Assembly (NCBI RefSeq): GCF_001667265.1
Contig: NZ_LZHW01000087.1
Coordinates: 124,001-188,000 of the forward strand
DNA: 64,000 nucleotides
Origin: Mycobacterium sp. ACS4331
Lineage (GTDB): Bacteria; Actinomycetota; Actinomycetes; Mycobacteriales; Mycobacteriaceae
Direction of reading: 5' to 3'
Shown here: positions 7,602-16,321 of the stretch, piece after piece
Numbering within the stretch: position 1 is the first letter of the stretch
Layout: each line of letters starts with the position of its first letter
Notes under the pieces: generated by a model
Seen by the model: the letters and a program-made list of their open reading frames with translations, nothing else
Databases searched by the model: none
What the model was told of the DNA's origin: nothing
Program-made: the position numbers and the translations under genes

Positions 7602-9192
7602 AGCCCACTCGCGTGGCCGCGTCCGCTCCGGCGCGCCGGCCGCTGAACACGCAGTCCGAGATCGACAGGCCGCTGACGTAGCTGTTCGAACACACGCCGA
7701 CGGCATTGCGTCCCGCGGCGTAGAGGCCGGCGACCACACCACCGTCTCGATGCACCACCGCACCGGTGTCCTCGTCGACGACCAGGCCACCGAGCGTCAA
7801 GCCGGGAATCGGGTAGAAGAGTGACGAATCCACGGAGATGTTGATCGAGTAGAACGGCCCGCGCTCCAGCGGCGGGCACAGCGATGGGTCCTTGTGGGCG
7901 GGATCGCCGGCACCGCTGGCGATCCCGCGGTTGTACTCGTCGACGGTCTTGCGCAGACCGGTCGGGTCGATGCCGTTCTTCTGGGCGATTCCTTCGATCG
8001 AGCTCGCCTTCTTGTGTCCAATGGACCGCAGGTACCAGATCTGGAGTCGCTGGAACACCTGAGTCTGTTCCTTGATCTGAGACTTGATCTTCCGCCACGT
8101 GGCGGCGTCGTAGATCGCCCACCCGGTGCCCCCGAACTCACGCATCATCACGTTGCCGTGGGTGGCTCCGTAGAGATCCTCGTTGACGATGCGCCGGCCG
8201 TCCGCACCAACGGTGAGCCCCTCCAGGAATGCACTGGGTGGCGAGAGGAATCGCCAGGCGGTGACGTTGCCCATCTTGTCGGTCACACCACCCGCATCCA
8301 GGCCGAGTCGAATCCCGGTGCCGTCGTCGCCCACAGTTCCCAGCGGCGAGATCGCCACGAACTCCGGCGCGTACCGCTTCACCCAGTCGCGGTTGTTGAT
8401 GAACCCGCCGGCGGCGAGAATCACCGCGTCGGCGCGCGCTTCCGTCTCGACACTGGCCGCGGCGCGCAGTCGTTCGGCGCGGTCGACTGCACCGGCGACC
8501 ACACTCGGCATCCACGTACCGAGCTTTCCGGTGGTTGCGGAGATGCGCCGATGTCGGCGTGCATTGCGGTGCTTGGGATTCAACACCGTGTACCGGACCC
8601 CGGTGACACGGCCGTCCTGGGCCTGGATCAGGGAGTGCACGTGCGCCAGCGGGACGAAGTGAACACCCTTGGCCAGTGCGGAGTCCCGCAGGCGTTCGAA
8701 CAGGACGCGACCGGAGCTCATGCCCGGTGCCAGCACGCGGTGACCGCGGGGGGCCGGTTGGGCGTGGTCGGCATACGGGTGGGCCTTCTCGTTGCCCGAG
8801 TAGTAGAGGTAGTTGTCATCGGTGGGGTACGAGGTCTTGTACGACGGCACCGTACCGCCTCGGAACTCCACCCCCTGGGCTTTGAGCCAGTCGATCAGCC
8901 CGGGACTCTGCTCACAGAATCGGGTCAGGGTCTCGGGTTTGACGGCGCCCGCCACCTCCTGCTCGAGGTAGGCCCGCATGTTCTCCACGCTGTCCTGGTA
9001 GCCGCCCGCCCGCTGCTCCGCGGTTCCGGCACCGGCGTAGACGATGCCGCCGGAGTACGCCGTGGCGCCGCCTCCGTAGCCGCGGTCGAGCACCAGCACT
9101 CGGGCACCGCGGTCGGCGGCTTCGATCGCTGCGGCAGCGCCGGCAGCCCCGAAACCGACGACGATGACGTCATACTCGCGACTTGTCGACAT
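7600..9192 (-). CDS. KstD-like FAD-dependent oxidoreductase (FAD_binding_2 family)
   Basis: 530 residues, ATG at 9192 with AGGAAG correctly spaced upstream. Seen: the N-terminal dinucleotide-binding motif VVGFGAAGAAAA at about 11-22, an Asp-ending strand (VLVLDRG), GGATAYSGG, an internal AAGGFINN motif, and the C-terminal AAGRNAVG flavin segment. This is the architecture of fumarate-reductase-like flavoproteins including 3-ketosteroid delta1-dehydrogenase. It probably introduces a ring double bond (inference), working with the KshA-like oxygenase of the same operon. Twelve bases separate it from the SDR upstream. The 3' end carries a tandem repeat. Confidence 0.87.
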   Translation of the reverse strand: MSTSREYDVIVVGFGAAGAAAAIEAADRGARVLVLDRGYGGGATAYSGGIVYAGAGTAEQRAGGYQDSVENMRAYLEQEVAGAVKPETLTRFCEQSPGLIDWLKAQGVEFRGGTVPSYKTSYPTDDNYLYYSGNEKAHPYADHAQPAPRGHRVLAPGMSSGRVLFERLRDSALAKGVHFVPLAHVHSLIQAQDGRVTGVRYTVLNPKHRNARRHRRISATTGKLGTWMPSVVAGAVDRAERLRAAASVETEARADAVILAAGGFINNRDWVKRYAPEFVAISPLGTVGDDGTGIRLGLDAGGVTDKMGNVTAWRFLSPPSAFLEGLTVGADGRRIVNEDLYGATHGNVMMREFGGTGWAIYDAATWRKIKSQIKEQTQVFQRLQIWYLRSIGHKKASSIEGIAQKNGIDPTGLRKTVDEYNRGIASGAGDPAHKDPSLCPPLERGPFYSINISVDSSLFYPIPGLTLGGLVVDEDTGAVVHRDGGVVAGLYAAGRNAVGVCSNSYVSGLSISDCVFSGRRAGADAATRVG

Positions 9193-9204
9193 CGATACTT
9201 CCTG

Positions 9205-9996
9205 TCAGAGAACGGATTTGATCTGCTTGGCCACCAGTCGAGTGGTCCGCCGCGGGGCGATGCGGGACAGCGCGTAGAGAGCATGGGCGTCCGCACCGAT
9301 GATCACCCGGTATCGGTTCTTCGCGATTCCGTCGACGATCCTCCTGCCGGCCACCTCGGGAGTGGTGGCCAGGACTCGTCGACCTCCGGCGTCGAGCATC
9401 TCCACTCCGGAGTTCTGCGCCAGATTGGTCGAGACATTGCCCGGAAACACCGTTACGACACGGATATTGGTGTCCGCGAGTTCACCGTCCAGCCCTTCGC
9501 TGAACTGTTTCACCGCGCCCTTGCTTGCGCTGTAGAGCACCTGACTGGCGAACGGCACCAGGGCCGACAGGCTGGACATGTTGGTGATGTTGGCCTCCGG
9601 CCGCAACACCAGGATCGGCAGGAACGCCCGGCACATCGCGACGGTGCCGGTGTAGTTCACCGCCATCACCCGATCGGCATGGTCTGACTCAAGATCGGCG
9701 AACAGCGCGAATCTCTGGGCGATTCCGGCGATGTTCACCAAGCCGTCGACCTGACCATGAAAGTCGACGACCGCAGCCGGCAGCGCTGACACCGCGTCTC
9801 GGTCGGTGATGTTCAGGACGTGCGTCGACATCCGAGTCCCGGTGCCGCGGGCGAGGTCGGCAGTGGCCGCGAGTCCGGCTTGGTCGAGGTCGACGGCCGC
9901 GACGTGCGCTCCTCGCCGGCTCAGGCCCAGCGCGACCTCGCGGCCCATCCCATTGCCGGCGCCGGTGACGACGAAGACCTTATCCGCGATGCGCAT
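9205..9996 (-). CDS. Classical SDR in the KshA-like operon
   Basis: 263 residues from ATG 9996 (MRIADKV); an in-frame start at 10035 is less likely because the cofactor motif would begin too late. Seen: TGAGNGMG, an Asp after strand 2 (AAVDLD) pointing to NAD, a modified NIAG in place of NNAG, the catalytic Ser in MSSLS, and YSASK. It resembles SDRs of oxidative catabolic clusters. Its start overlaps the end of the 99-residue cysteine protein by 17 bases, so all four genes of this reverse operon are tightly linked. Probable role: oxidation of a hydroxyl on the ring system or side chain. Confidence 0.88.
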   Translation of the reverse strand: MRIADKVFVVTGAGNGMGREVALGLSRRGAHVAAVDLDQAGLAATADLARGTGTRMSTHVLNITDRDAVSALPAAVVDFHGQVDGLVNIAGIAQRFALFADLESDHADRVMAVNYTGTVAMCRAFLPILVLRPEANITNMSSLSALVPFASQVLYSASKGAVKQFSEGLDGELADTNIRVVTVFPGNVSTNLAQNSGVEMLDAGGRRVLATTPEVAGRRIVDGIAKNRYRVIIGADAHALYALSRIAPRRTTRLVAKQIKSVL

Positions 9997-10279
9997 GCGA
10001 CTGCTCTGCACTGTGGGAGGGCGATTCGGCCTCATCGAGCACCGGCAGCGTGCCCTGCAGCACCGCGGTCTCGATCGCGGAGCGCAGCTGCGGGCACAGC
10101 GTCAGCTCCTGTGCCGCAGCACCGTTCGACCGAGCGCAGCGCGCCACCGCGTCGGCGTTCCACTGCACGCTGGTCTGCTCCCAGCTGCTCTTGCGCACCA
10201 GCACGCGTGCCCCGCATGTCCCGCACTCGACCGGCCGCATCGGCGTGTCCGCCAACCGGTTGTCGGGGCGCACGGTCAC
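9980..10279 (-). CDS. Small four-cysteine protein coupled to the Rieske oxygenase
   Basis: 99 residues from GTG 10279, which overlaps the oxygenase stop codon as GTGA. Seen: ECGTCGARVLV near the N-terminus, then single cysteines in VARCAR and TLCPQL. A CxxC followed by two later cysteines suggests a zinc-ribbon or iron-binding fold. The sequence is compact with no membrane segment. I do not recognise a characterised family. Translational coupling to a KshA-type oxygenase suggests an accessory part, for example electron transfer, assembly or regulation (inference). A 2Fe-2S ferredoxin is unlikely because the cysteine spacing is wrong. Confidence 0.75.
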   Translation of the reverse strand: MTVRPDNRLADTPMRPVECGTCGARVLVRKSSWEQTSVQWNADAVARCARSNGAAAQELTLCPQLRSAIETAVLQGTLPVLDEAESPSHSAEQSHAHRG

Positions 10280-11433
10280 TTGTTCACGCCCACCAGCCTC
10301 GGCAGGCGGCCCGCGGCGATGTTGTCCTCGACCTCCTTCATCCACGCCTCACGGGGACGCGTGGTGTCGATCTCGAACTCGAAGCGGTCCACCATATCCG
10401 GGGTGACGTCGGCGACGTCGACGTAGAACTGCTCGTACCACCGCCGCAGCTGATAGACCGGGCCGTCCTCTTCGCACAACAGGGGGTTGTCGATGCGCGC
10501 CTTGCGCCGCCAGATGGCCACGTCCTGCTCGAAGCCCATCTTGACGAAGTCGCCCAGTGCGATCGCCATCTGCATCGCGACGTCCTCGGGGACCGCCTCC
10601 GACTTCTCCACCGTGATCCCGTACTGCAGCACAAAGGAGTTGGCGTCGATCGGGTAGTGGCAGTTGAGCAGAACGGTGCGCTGGTCGCCGTGCTCGTAGT
10701 GGTAGGTCAGCTCGTCGATCATGAACGACGGACCATAGTAGGAGGCCACCGACGTGGTGCCGAGAATCTCGGCCCCCTCACCCGACCCGAGATCCGGTCG
10801 CGCCTCGCTCTTGTAGTACTGCGTGGCCACGTGGCCCTCGAAGATGTTCTTGAATCCCGTCGGGAGGCCGCCGTGGATGTAGAAGAAGTGAGCCATATCC
10901 ACGATGTTGTCGATGATCTCGCGACAGTTGGTGTGGACGGTCGTGGTGTACCAGTGCCAGTCCGTCCACTGGTCGGTGCCGACACCCTCGATTCTGGGGA
11001 TCGTGACGTCGGCGGGCGGCGCCTTCTTCTCCGGGTCGTTCCAGACGAACAACATGCCGTCCTGCTCCAGGGTGGGCCAGGTGGCGGTGCGCGCGAGTTT
11101 CGGGACCCGGCGGCTGTAGGGGATCTGCTTGCACCGACCGTCGCCGCCCCAGCGCCAGTCGTGGAACGGGCAGGCGACTTCGTTGCCCTTGACCTCGCCA
11201 TCGGACAGGTCGCCGCCCATGTGCCGGCAGTATGCGTCGAGCACGTTGATCTTGCCGTCCTCACCGCGGAACACCACCAGTTTGCCGCCGAACGCGCTGA
11301 TGGCGTGCGGCTTTCCGTCGCCCAGTTCGCGCGTCAGGCCGATGCAGTGCCACCCCCGCGCGTACCGGGTGGGTGCGGCCTGCGCCTCAATCTGGCGAAC
11401 CTCTTCGACGCCGTCGGGCTGCAACGAAGTCAT
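10276..11433 (-). CDS. kshA: Rieske non-haem iron oxygenase, KshA-like (3-ketosteroid 9alpha-hydroxylase oxygenase component)
   Basis: 385 residues from ATG 11433, preferred because GAGGA lies about seven bases upstream; ATG 11442 would add three residues. Seen: Rieske motif Cys69-x-His71 and Cys88-xx-His91, mononuclear iron ligands His182 and His187 in DMAHFFYIH, and the KshA-like stretches PTRYARGWHC near 21-30 and YQLRRWYEQF near the C-terminus. As I recall mycobacterial KshA, these segments match closely. The known reaction is 9alpha-hydroxylation of 3-ketosteroids using electrons from KshB. No separate reductase gene is in this operon. Specificity may differ, since mycobacteria carry several KshA paralogues. 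Confidence 0.88.
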   Translation of the reverse strand: MTSLQPDGVEEVRQIEAQAAPTRYARGWHCIGLTRELGDGKPHAISAFGGKLVVFRGEDGKINVLDAYCRHMGGDLSDGEVKGNEVACPFHDWRWGGDGRCKQIPYSRRVPKLARTATWPTLEQDGMLFVWNDPEKKAPPADVTIPRIEGVGTDQWTDWHWYTTTVHTNCREIIDNIVDMAHFFYIHGGLPTGFKNIFEGHVATQYYKSEARPDLGSGEGAEILGTTSVASYYGPSFMIDELTYHYEHGDQRTVLLNCHYPIDANSFVLQYGITVEKSEAVPEDVAMQMAIALGDFVKMGFEQDVAIWRRKARIDNPLLCEEDGPVYQLRRWYEQFYVDVADVTPDMVDRFEFEIDTTRPREAWMKEVEDNIAAGRLPRLVGVNK

Positions 11434-11566
11434 TTCGGCCATCCTCGGTGTTGGTGCTGTCAGGAACATCCCCGTTCTAACACCGGAGCACCGGCGTGCC
11501 GGGGTCATGTTCCACTGACCGGGCAGGGCCCAGACACCGCGCACCAGCGGTTGTGAGAATCGGCCG
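11434..11566. promoter_or_regulatory. Divergent control region between the KshA-like and KstD-like genes
   Basis: This 133-base gap separates two divergent flavin/Rieske genes. It contains an outer inverted repeat GGAACAT (11463-11469) and ATGTTCC (11507-11513), and between them a near-palindrome CCGGCgtGCCGG (11491-11502). The motif TTCCaCTGACCGGG starts at 11510, 57 bases before GTG 11567. A regulator binding here could control both directions. Confidence 0.45.
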
Positions 11567-13246
11567 GTGAACGATCCGCAGAACCTCACCGTCGATCTGC
11601 TCGTTGTCGGCTCCGGCACCGGCATGGCCGCGGCGCTGGCCGCCCATGAGCTCGGGCTGTCGACGCTGATCGTGGAGAAGACGGCCTTCGTCGGCGGGTC
11701 CACCGCACGTTCCGGCGGTGCGTTCTGGATGCCGGCCAACCCCATCCTGGCCGAGTCCGGATCCGACGACACCCTGGCCGCCGGACACACCTACATGGAC
11801 GCCGTGGTCGGCGACGCCGCGCCGCTGGACCGCGCCCACGCCTTCGTCGACAACGGGGCGGCGACCATCGAGATGCTTCGCCGCACGACGCCCATGAAGT
11901 TCCTGTGGGCCAAGGAGTACTCCGACTACCACCCGGAATCACCCGGCGGCAGCGCATTGGGCCGGACCTGCGAATGTCGCCCGTTCAACACCGCTGTCCT
12001 GGGGCCGGAGTTGGCACGTCTGCGGCCTGGGGTGATGAAGTCTTCATTCCCCATGCCGGTGACCGGCGCCGACTACCGGTGGCTCAACCTGATGGCCAGG
12101 GTGCCGCGAAAGGCGATACCGCGAATTCTGCTGCGCGCCTTCCAGGGCATCGGCGGCCTTGCCCTGCGCCGGCGGTATGCGGCGGGCGGGCAGGCCTTGG
12201 CGGCAGGGATGTTCGCCGGGGTGCTGCGGGCCGGCATTCCCGTGTGGACCGATTCGCCCGTCACCGACCTGGTCCTCGAGGGTGATCGGGTGGCCGGCGC
12301 GGTGGTGAAACGAGGCAACGCCGAGGTCACCGTGACGGCCCGCCGCGGTGTGGTGCTGGCCGCGGGCGGCTTCGACCACCAGATGAGCTGGCGGCACAAG
12401 TTCCAGTCCGAATCCCTTGGGGAGCACGCCAGCCTGGGCGCCGAGGGAAACACCGGCGACGGCATCCGGCTTGCACAGGAGGCCTGCGGGGCCGACATCG
12501 GCCTGATGGACCAGGCCTGGTGGTTCCCCGCCTTCGCCCCACTGCCCGGTGGTGACCCGACCGTCATGCTCGCCGAACGGTCTCTCCCGGGCTGTCTCCT
12601 GGTGGACCAGACCGGCAGTCGCTTCATCAACGAGGCCATGGACTACATGTCCTTTGGTCAGAAGGTGCTCGAACGCGAACGTGCAGGCAATCCTGTCGAA
12701 GAGATGTGGATGCTCTTCGATCAGCAGTATCGGAACAGCTATGTCCTTGCCGCGGAGCTGTTTCCGCGGATGCCGATTCCGCAGACGTGGTACGACGCCG
12801 GAATCGCGCACCGCAGTGACGACCTGGCGTCGCTGGCGCGAGGGATGGGTGTGGACCCGCAGAACCTGGTGTCCACCATGGATCGCTTCAACACCCTCGC
12901 GCGGTCGGGCGTCGACACCGACTTCGGCCGCGGGACCAGTGCGTATGACCGCTACTACGGTGATCCGACCGTGACCCCCAATCCCAACCTTCGGCGGCTG
13001 GACGCGGGCCCCTACTACGCCGTCAAGGTGGTGCTCAGCGACCTGGGCACCTGCGGCGGGCTGCGCGCCGATGCCCTGGGCCGGGTGCTGCGTGAGGACG
13101 CCTCGGTGATCGACGGGCTCTATGCGATCGGCAACACGGCCGCGAACACGTTCGGTGCCAGCTATCCGGGCGCCGGCGCGACCATCGGGCAGGGGCTGGT
13201 GTTCGGTTACGTCGCGGCGCAGCACGCCGCAGGCAGACTCGGCTGA
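11567..13246 (+). CDS. kstD: 3-ketosteroid delta1-dehydrogenase-like flavoprotein
   Basis: 559 residues from GTG 11567, close to the usual KstD length. Seen: FAD motif VVGSGTGMAAA at about 13-23, an acidic strand end (LIVEKT), GGSTARSGG, AAGGFDHQ in the middle, and near the C-terminus GNTAANTFGASYPGAGATIGQ. The last segment is very like KstD, where its Tyr and Gly take part in catalysis. The expected reaction is 1,2-dehydrogenation of a 3-ketosteroid A ring. It is divergent from the KshA-like operon; KstD and KshA together open the B ring in known pathways. Substrate preference cannot be read. Confidence 0.87.
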   Translation: MNDPQNLTVDLLVVGSGTGMAAALAAHELGLSTLIVEKTAFVGGSTARSGGAFWMPANPILAESGSDDTLAAGHTYMDAVVGDAAPLDRAHAFVDNGAATIEMLRRTTPMKFLWAKEYSDYHPESPGGSALGRTCECRPFNTAVLGPELARLRPGVMKSSFPMPVTGADYRWLNLMARVPRKAIPRILLRAFQGIGGLALRRRYAAGGQALAAGMFAGVLRAGIPVWTDSPVTDLVLEGDRVAGAVVKRGNAEVTVTARRGVVLAAGGFDHQMSWRHKFQSESLGEHASLGAEGNTGDGIRLAQEACGADIGLMDQAWWFPAFAPLPGGDPTVMLAERSLPGCLLVDQTGSRFINEAMDYMSFGQKVLERERAGNPVEEMWMLFDQQYRNSYVLAAELFPRMPIPQTWYDAGIAHRSDDLASLARGMGVDPQNLVSTMDRFNTLARSGVDTDFGRGTSAYDRYYGDPTVTPNPNLRRLDAGPYYAVKVVLSDLGTCGGLRADALGRVLREDASVIDGLYAIGNTAANTFGASYPGAGATIGQGLVFGYVAAQHAAGRLG

Positions 13247-13271
13247 GCCCGGCGGCGACCATCCGCGTCGG

Positions 13272-13958
13272 TCAGTCGTCGGTGGCGTCCACGGCCGCGG
13301 GATCTTCGGCGGCGATGCGCCGTTCGACCTCGTACCAGTACTCCCGCACCGGGAACTGGATGTCCTGCCGGTCGGGATCGGTGAGCGCCTCCTCGACGGC
13401 GTCGAGGTCCTTGATCATCTGCAGCGCCAGTTCGCGTTCTGACGCGTAGTACCGTTCCGACCATTTCAGGGCCAGCCCAGCGTAGGACCAGGCGGGTTGA
13501 TCCGCGGTCCAGCGCGCCTCGGTGGCGGCGGCCTGGTGCATGCGGTCGGCATAGGCGGCATGCTCGACGAGGACCTCTCGCAGCCGGCCAGGCTTCAGCA
13601 GATGTCCGAGCATCACCCGCAGCAGCGGATTGTGTTTGAGTGTGGGCGGTTCGACGGCCTCCTCGTTGGCCCAGCGTGTGACCGCGTCCAAGCCCTCGGG
13701 AGTGATCTTGTACATCCGGCGGCTGCGCGCGCCCCCGTCGACCCGGGAACTCACCAGGCCCTGCCGCTCCAACCGTTTCAGTTCGGAGTAGATCTGGCTG
13801 TAGGCCGGACTGGAGTAGAAGAACTGGATGGCCCAGTTGATCCACTTCTTGATGTCGTATCCAGACAGTTCGTCACCGCCGGAAAGCATCCCCAGCAACG
13901 CCCAACCGGTGGGTGAGGCACTCACCCCACCAGGTACGTCGTCGGCAGCTTCCGTCAC
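13272..13958 (-). CDS. PadR-family transcriptional regulator
   Basis: 228 residues, GTG at 13958. The N-terminal winged helix is clear: ALLGMLSGGDELSGYDIKKW, then a recognition-helix region with SQIYSELKRLERQGLV and the wing ending MYKITPEG, about residues 18-92. A C-terminal helical domain (PadR C-terminal, or Vir type) follows with KWSERYY. PadR proteins are usually repressors released by an aromatic or hydrophobic ligand. It is divergent from the flavoprotein at 14115 and converges on the KstD-like gene, so it is a candidate local regulator of this catabolic region (inference). Confidence 0.9.
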   Translation of the reverse strand: MTEAADDVPGGVSASPTGWALLGMLSGGDELSGYDIKKWINWAIQFFYSSPAYSQIYSELKRLERQGLVSSRVDGGARSRRMYKITPEGLDAVTRWANEEAVEPPTLKHNPLLRVMLGHLLKPGRLREVLVEHAAYADRMHQAAATEARWTADQPAWSYAGLALKWSERYYASERELALQMIKDLDAVEEALTDPDRQDIQFPVREYWYEVERRIAAEDPAAVDATDD

Positions 13959-14089
13959 TCACCAAGGCTAACAACCATCGCGCGGGACATCCTGCCCCCG
14001 CTACCGCTGACCGGGAAGGATGCTTGCACAACACGGCTTCAACGCCGACAGTGCAGAGGAGCTTCGCACTGCGCAACCCGAGGAGAGGT

Positions 14090-14122
14090 ATGTCTGACGC
14101 TGCGTTCGGGTCCGGTGGTTGA
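14090..14122 (+). CDS. Ten-codon leader frame overlapping the flavoprotein start
   Basis: ATG 14090 has the best ribosome-binding site of the area (AGGAGAGGT directly before it) and encodes MSDAAFGSGG before TGA at 14120-14122. The flavoprotein starts in another frame at GTG 14115 or GTG 14124, so its start overlaps or follows this stop. It is either a leader peptide used for coupled re-initiation, or the original start of the flavoprotein put out of frame. Confidence 0.45.
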   Translation: MSDAAFGSGG

Positions 14123-15668
14123 CGTGCCTGAATTCGATGCGGTCTTCGATGTCGTCGTGGCCGGCTCCGGTGGTGGCATCGCCGGCGCGTACACGGCAGC
14201 AAGGGAGGGACTTTCGGTTCTTCTCGTAGAGGCCAGTGACCAGTTCGGCGGTACCACGGCGTACTCCGGCGGAGGCGGCATGTGGTATCCGTGCAACCCC
14301 GTACTGCAGCGGGCGGGTACCGACGACACCCTCGATGAGGCCCTCACGTACTTCCACGCCGTGGTCGGCGACCGCACTCCCCGGGACCTGCAGGAGGCCT
14401 ACGTCCGCGGCGGCGCGCCGTTCATCGAGTACCTGGAGAAGGACTCGGCGTTCGAATTCACGGTGCTGCCCTGGCCGGACTACTACGGCAGCGCTCCCGG
14501 CGCCCGCAACGACGGCTACCGCCACACCGTCCCGGTACCTGTCCCCGACTCCGCTCTGGGGCAGTACAGCGGCCTGGTCCGGGGACCACTCGACACCGAA
14601 CGTCTCGGCGCGCCCGCCCCTGACCTCTTGACGGGGGGCCGGGCGCTGGTCGGACGGTTCCTCGCAGCGCTGGACAAACTCGCCAACGCCGCGTGTTGGC
14701 GCAACGCGCCGCTCACCGAACTGATCGTCGAGGACGGCACCGTGGTCGGCGCCGTCGTCGAACAGGACGGCAGGCCCGTCCGGGTCCAGGCCCGACGGGG
14801 TGTCCTGCTGGCCGCGGGAGGGTTCGAGCAGAACGCCACGATGCGTTCTGAGCACGGCGTGCCCGGCCGCGTCGACGACACCATGGGTGCACCCCCCAAC
14901 ACCGGAAGAACCCATCAGGCCGCCATGGCGGCGGGCGCCGACACCGACCTGATGGACCAGGCCTGGTGGTCACCGGGCATGACGCATCCCGACGGTCGAT
15001 CCGCCTTCGCGCTGTGGTTCACCGGCGGCATCTTCGTCAATCAGGACGGCCGCCGCTTCGTCAACGAGTCGGCCCCGTACGACCGGCTGGGCCGTGAGGT
15101 GATCCGCCAGATCGAGTCCGGTGAGGCCGTGCTGCCGTTCTGGATGGTGTACGACAACCGGGCCGGTGACATCCCGCCCGTGGGTGCCACGAACGTGTCG
15201 ATGGTCGACCCGGCCCAGTACCGGGACGCCGGACTCTGGCACAGCGCCGACACCATCGGTGAACTCGCCGAGGCGATCGGGGTGCCTGCGGAGAATCTCG
15301 CGGCGACGATCGAACGGTTCAACGCACTGGCTTCCGAGGGCGTCGACAGCGACTTCGGCCGCGGTGACGAACCCTACGACCGGGTCTTCACCGGCGGTGC
15401 CTCACCGCTCGTCCCGATCGACACCCCGCCGTATCACGCTGCGGCGTTTGGACTCTCTGATCTCGGGACCAAGGGCGGCCTGCGCACCGACACACACGCC
15501 CGCGTGCTCGACCGCGACGGCGCGCCGATCCCGGGGTTGTACGCGGCCGGCAACACCATGGCGGCGGTCAGCGGCACCACCTACCCCGGTGGCGGCAATC
15601 CCATCGGCGCTTCAATGCTGTTCAGCCACTTGGCCGCCCTCGACATGGCGGCCGGGACGACTCGGTGA
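14115..15668 (+). CDS. KstD-like FAD-dependent oxidoreductase
   Basis: 517 residues from GTG 14115; GTG 14124 is an equally possible start. Seen: VAGSGGGIAG at about 15-24, LLVEASDQFGGTTAYSGG, LLAAGGFEQNA, and C-terminal GNTMAAVSGTTYPGGGNPIG. The TTYPGGG segment is KstD-like, although shorter loops make the protein smaller than most KstDs. It probably dehydrogenates a ketosteroid-like ring or reduces an enone. It is followed by a thioesterase overlapping by GTGA, so the two act together. The strong ribosome-binding site upstream belongs to a short out-of-frame leader. Confidence 0.85.
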   Translation: MVDVPEFDAVFDVVVAGSGGGIAGAYTAAREGLSVLLVEASDQFGGTTAYSGGGGMWYPCNPVLQRAGTDDTLDEALTYFHAVVGDRTPRDLQEAYVRGGAPFIEYLEKDSAFEFTVLPWPDYYGSAPGARNDGYRHTVPVPVPDSALGQYSGLVRGPLDTERLGAPAPDLLTGGRALVGRFLAALDKLANAACWRNAPLTELIVEDGTVVGAVVEQDGRPVRVQARRGVLLAAGGFEQNATMRSEHGVPGRVDDTMGAPPNTGRTHQAAMAAGADTDLMDQAWWSPGMTHPDGRSAFALWFTGGIFVNQDGRRFVNESAPYDRLGREVIRQIESGEAVLPFWMVYDNRAGDIPPVGATNVSMVDPAQYRDAGLWHSADTIGELAEAIGVPAENLAATIERFNALASEGVDSDFGRGDEPYDRVFTGGASPLVPIDTPPYHAAAFGLSDLGTKGGLRTDTHARVLDRDGAPIPGLYAAGNTMAAVSGTTYPGGGNPIGASMLFSHLAALDMAAGTTR

Positions 15669-16276
15669 ATCAGCCACTGGTCCCGGAGGACGCTGCGCGC
15701 GTCGAAGAGACCTTCGGCCCGTTGACGCAGTCTGTGCGCAGACTCATCGACGTCGCGATTCGCAGTCAGGCCGACGAAACGGATGTCCGACGGGCGCACG
15801 CGCTGATCGACGAGGCCGCCGCACTGCTGAGTTCGCGACTGGACCCCGAACCCTTCGGTGTCAGGTCCACCACCGACGGCCGCACCCTCACCTGGGGCAA
15901 CGTGGTCATCGGCATGCGGAACGCGATCGCCCCGCCGCTGCGGGTGCGGCGGGACGAGAGTGGCCGGGCGACCGCCGAACTCACGCTCGGTGCCCCGTAC
16001 GAAGGCCCGCCCGGGCTCGTTCACGGCGGCGTGTGCGCACTGCTGCTCGACCATGTGCTCAGCGCCACCGCACACCGCCCCGGTGTGCCGGCGTTCACCG
16101 GCACTCTCACGGTGCGCTACGTGGCACCGACCCGCCTGGGTCCGCTGCGGGTGGAGGCGTGGACCCACCGCGAGGACGGCGGGAAAACCTATGCGAAAGG
16201 CCACATTCTGGACGTCGCCGGAGCGGTGACGGTCGAGGCCGAGGGCGTCTTCATCCGCCCCAAGCCGAGGGCGTGA
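15665..16276 (+). CDS. PaaI-type hotdog-fold thioesterase
   Basis: 203 residues from GTG 15665, coupled to the flavoprotein by a GTGA overlap. The hotdog core is C-terminal: GAPYEGPPGLVHGGV near 115-130, the helix CALLLDHVLSATA, then TGTLTVRYVAPTRLG. HGG with a following Asp (LLLD) is the catalytic pattern of the PaaI group. An N-terminal extension of about 80 residues, rich in charged helix, precedes it and may pack on the domain. It should hydrolyse an acyl-CoA, perhaps releasing CoA from a dead-end intermediate. Confidence 0.85.
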   Translation: MNQPLVPEDAARVEETFGPLTQSVRRLIDVAIRSQADETDVRRAHALIDEAAALLSSRLDPEPFGVRSTTDGRTLTWGNVVIGMRNAIAPPLRVRRDESGRATAELTLGAPYEGPPGLVHGGVCALLLDHVLSATAHRPGVPAFTGTLTVRYVAPTRLGPLRVEAWTHREDGGKTYAKGHILDVAGAVTVEAEGVFIRPKPRA

Positions 16277-16321
16277 CCGCGACTCCGGCGCCCCGGATCT
16301 GGCGGTGGCGGACCTCCGGAC

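Noticed and set aside
7894-11556. Long forward open frames across the KstD-like, SDR and KshA-like genes
   Set aside because: All lie opposite well-supported reverse genes with intact catalytic motifs.
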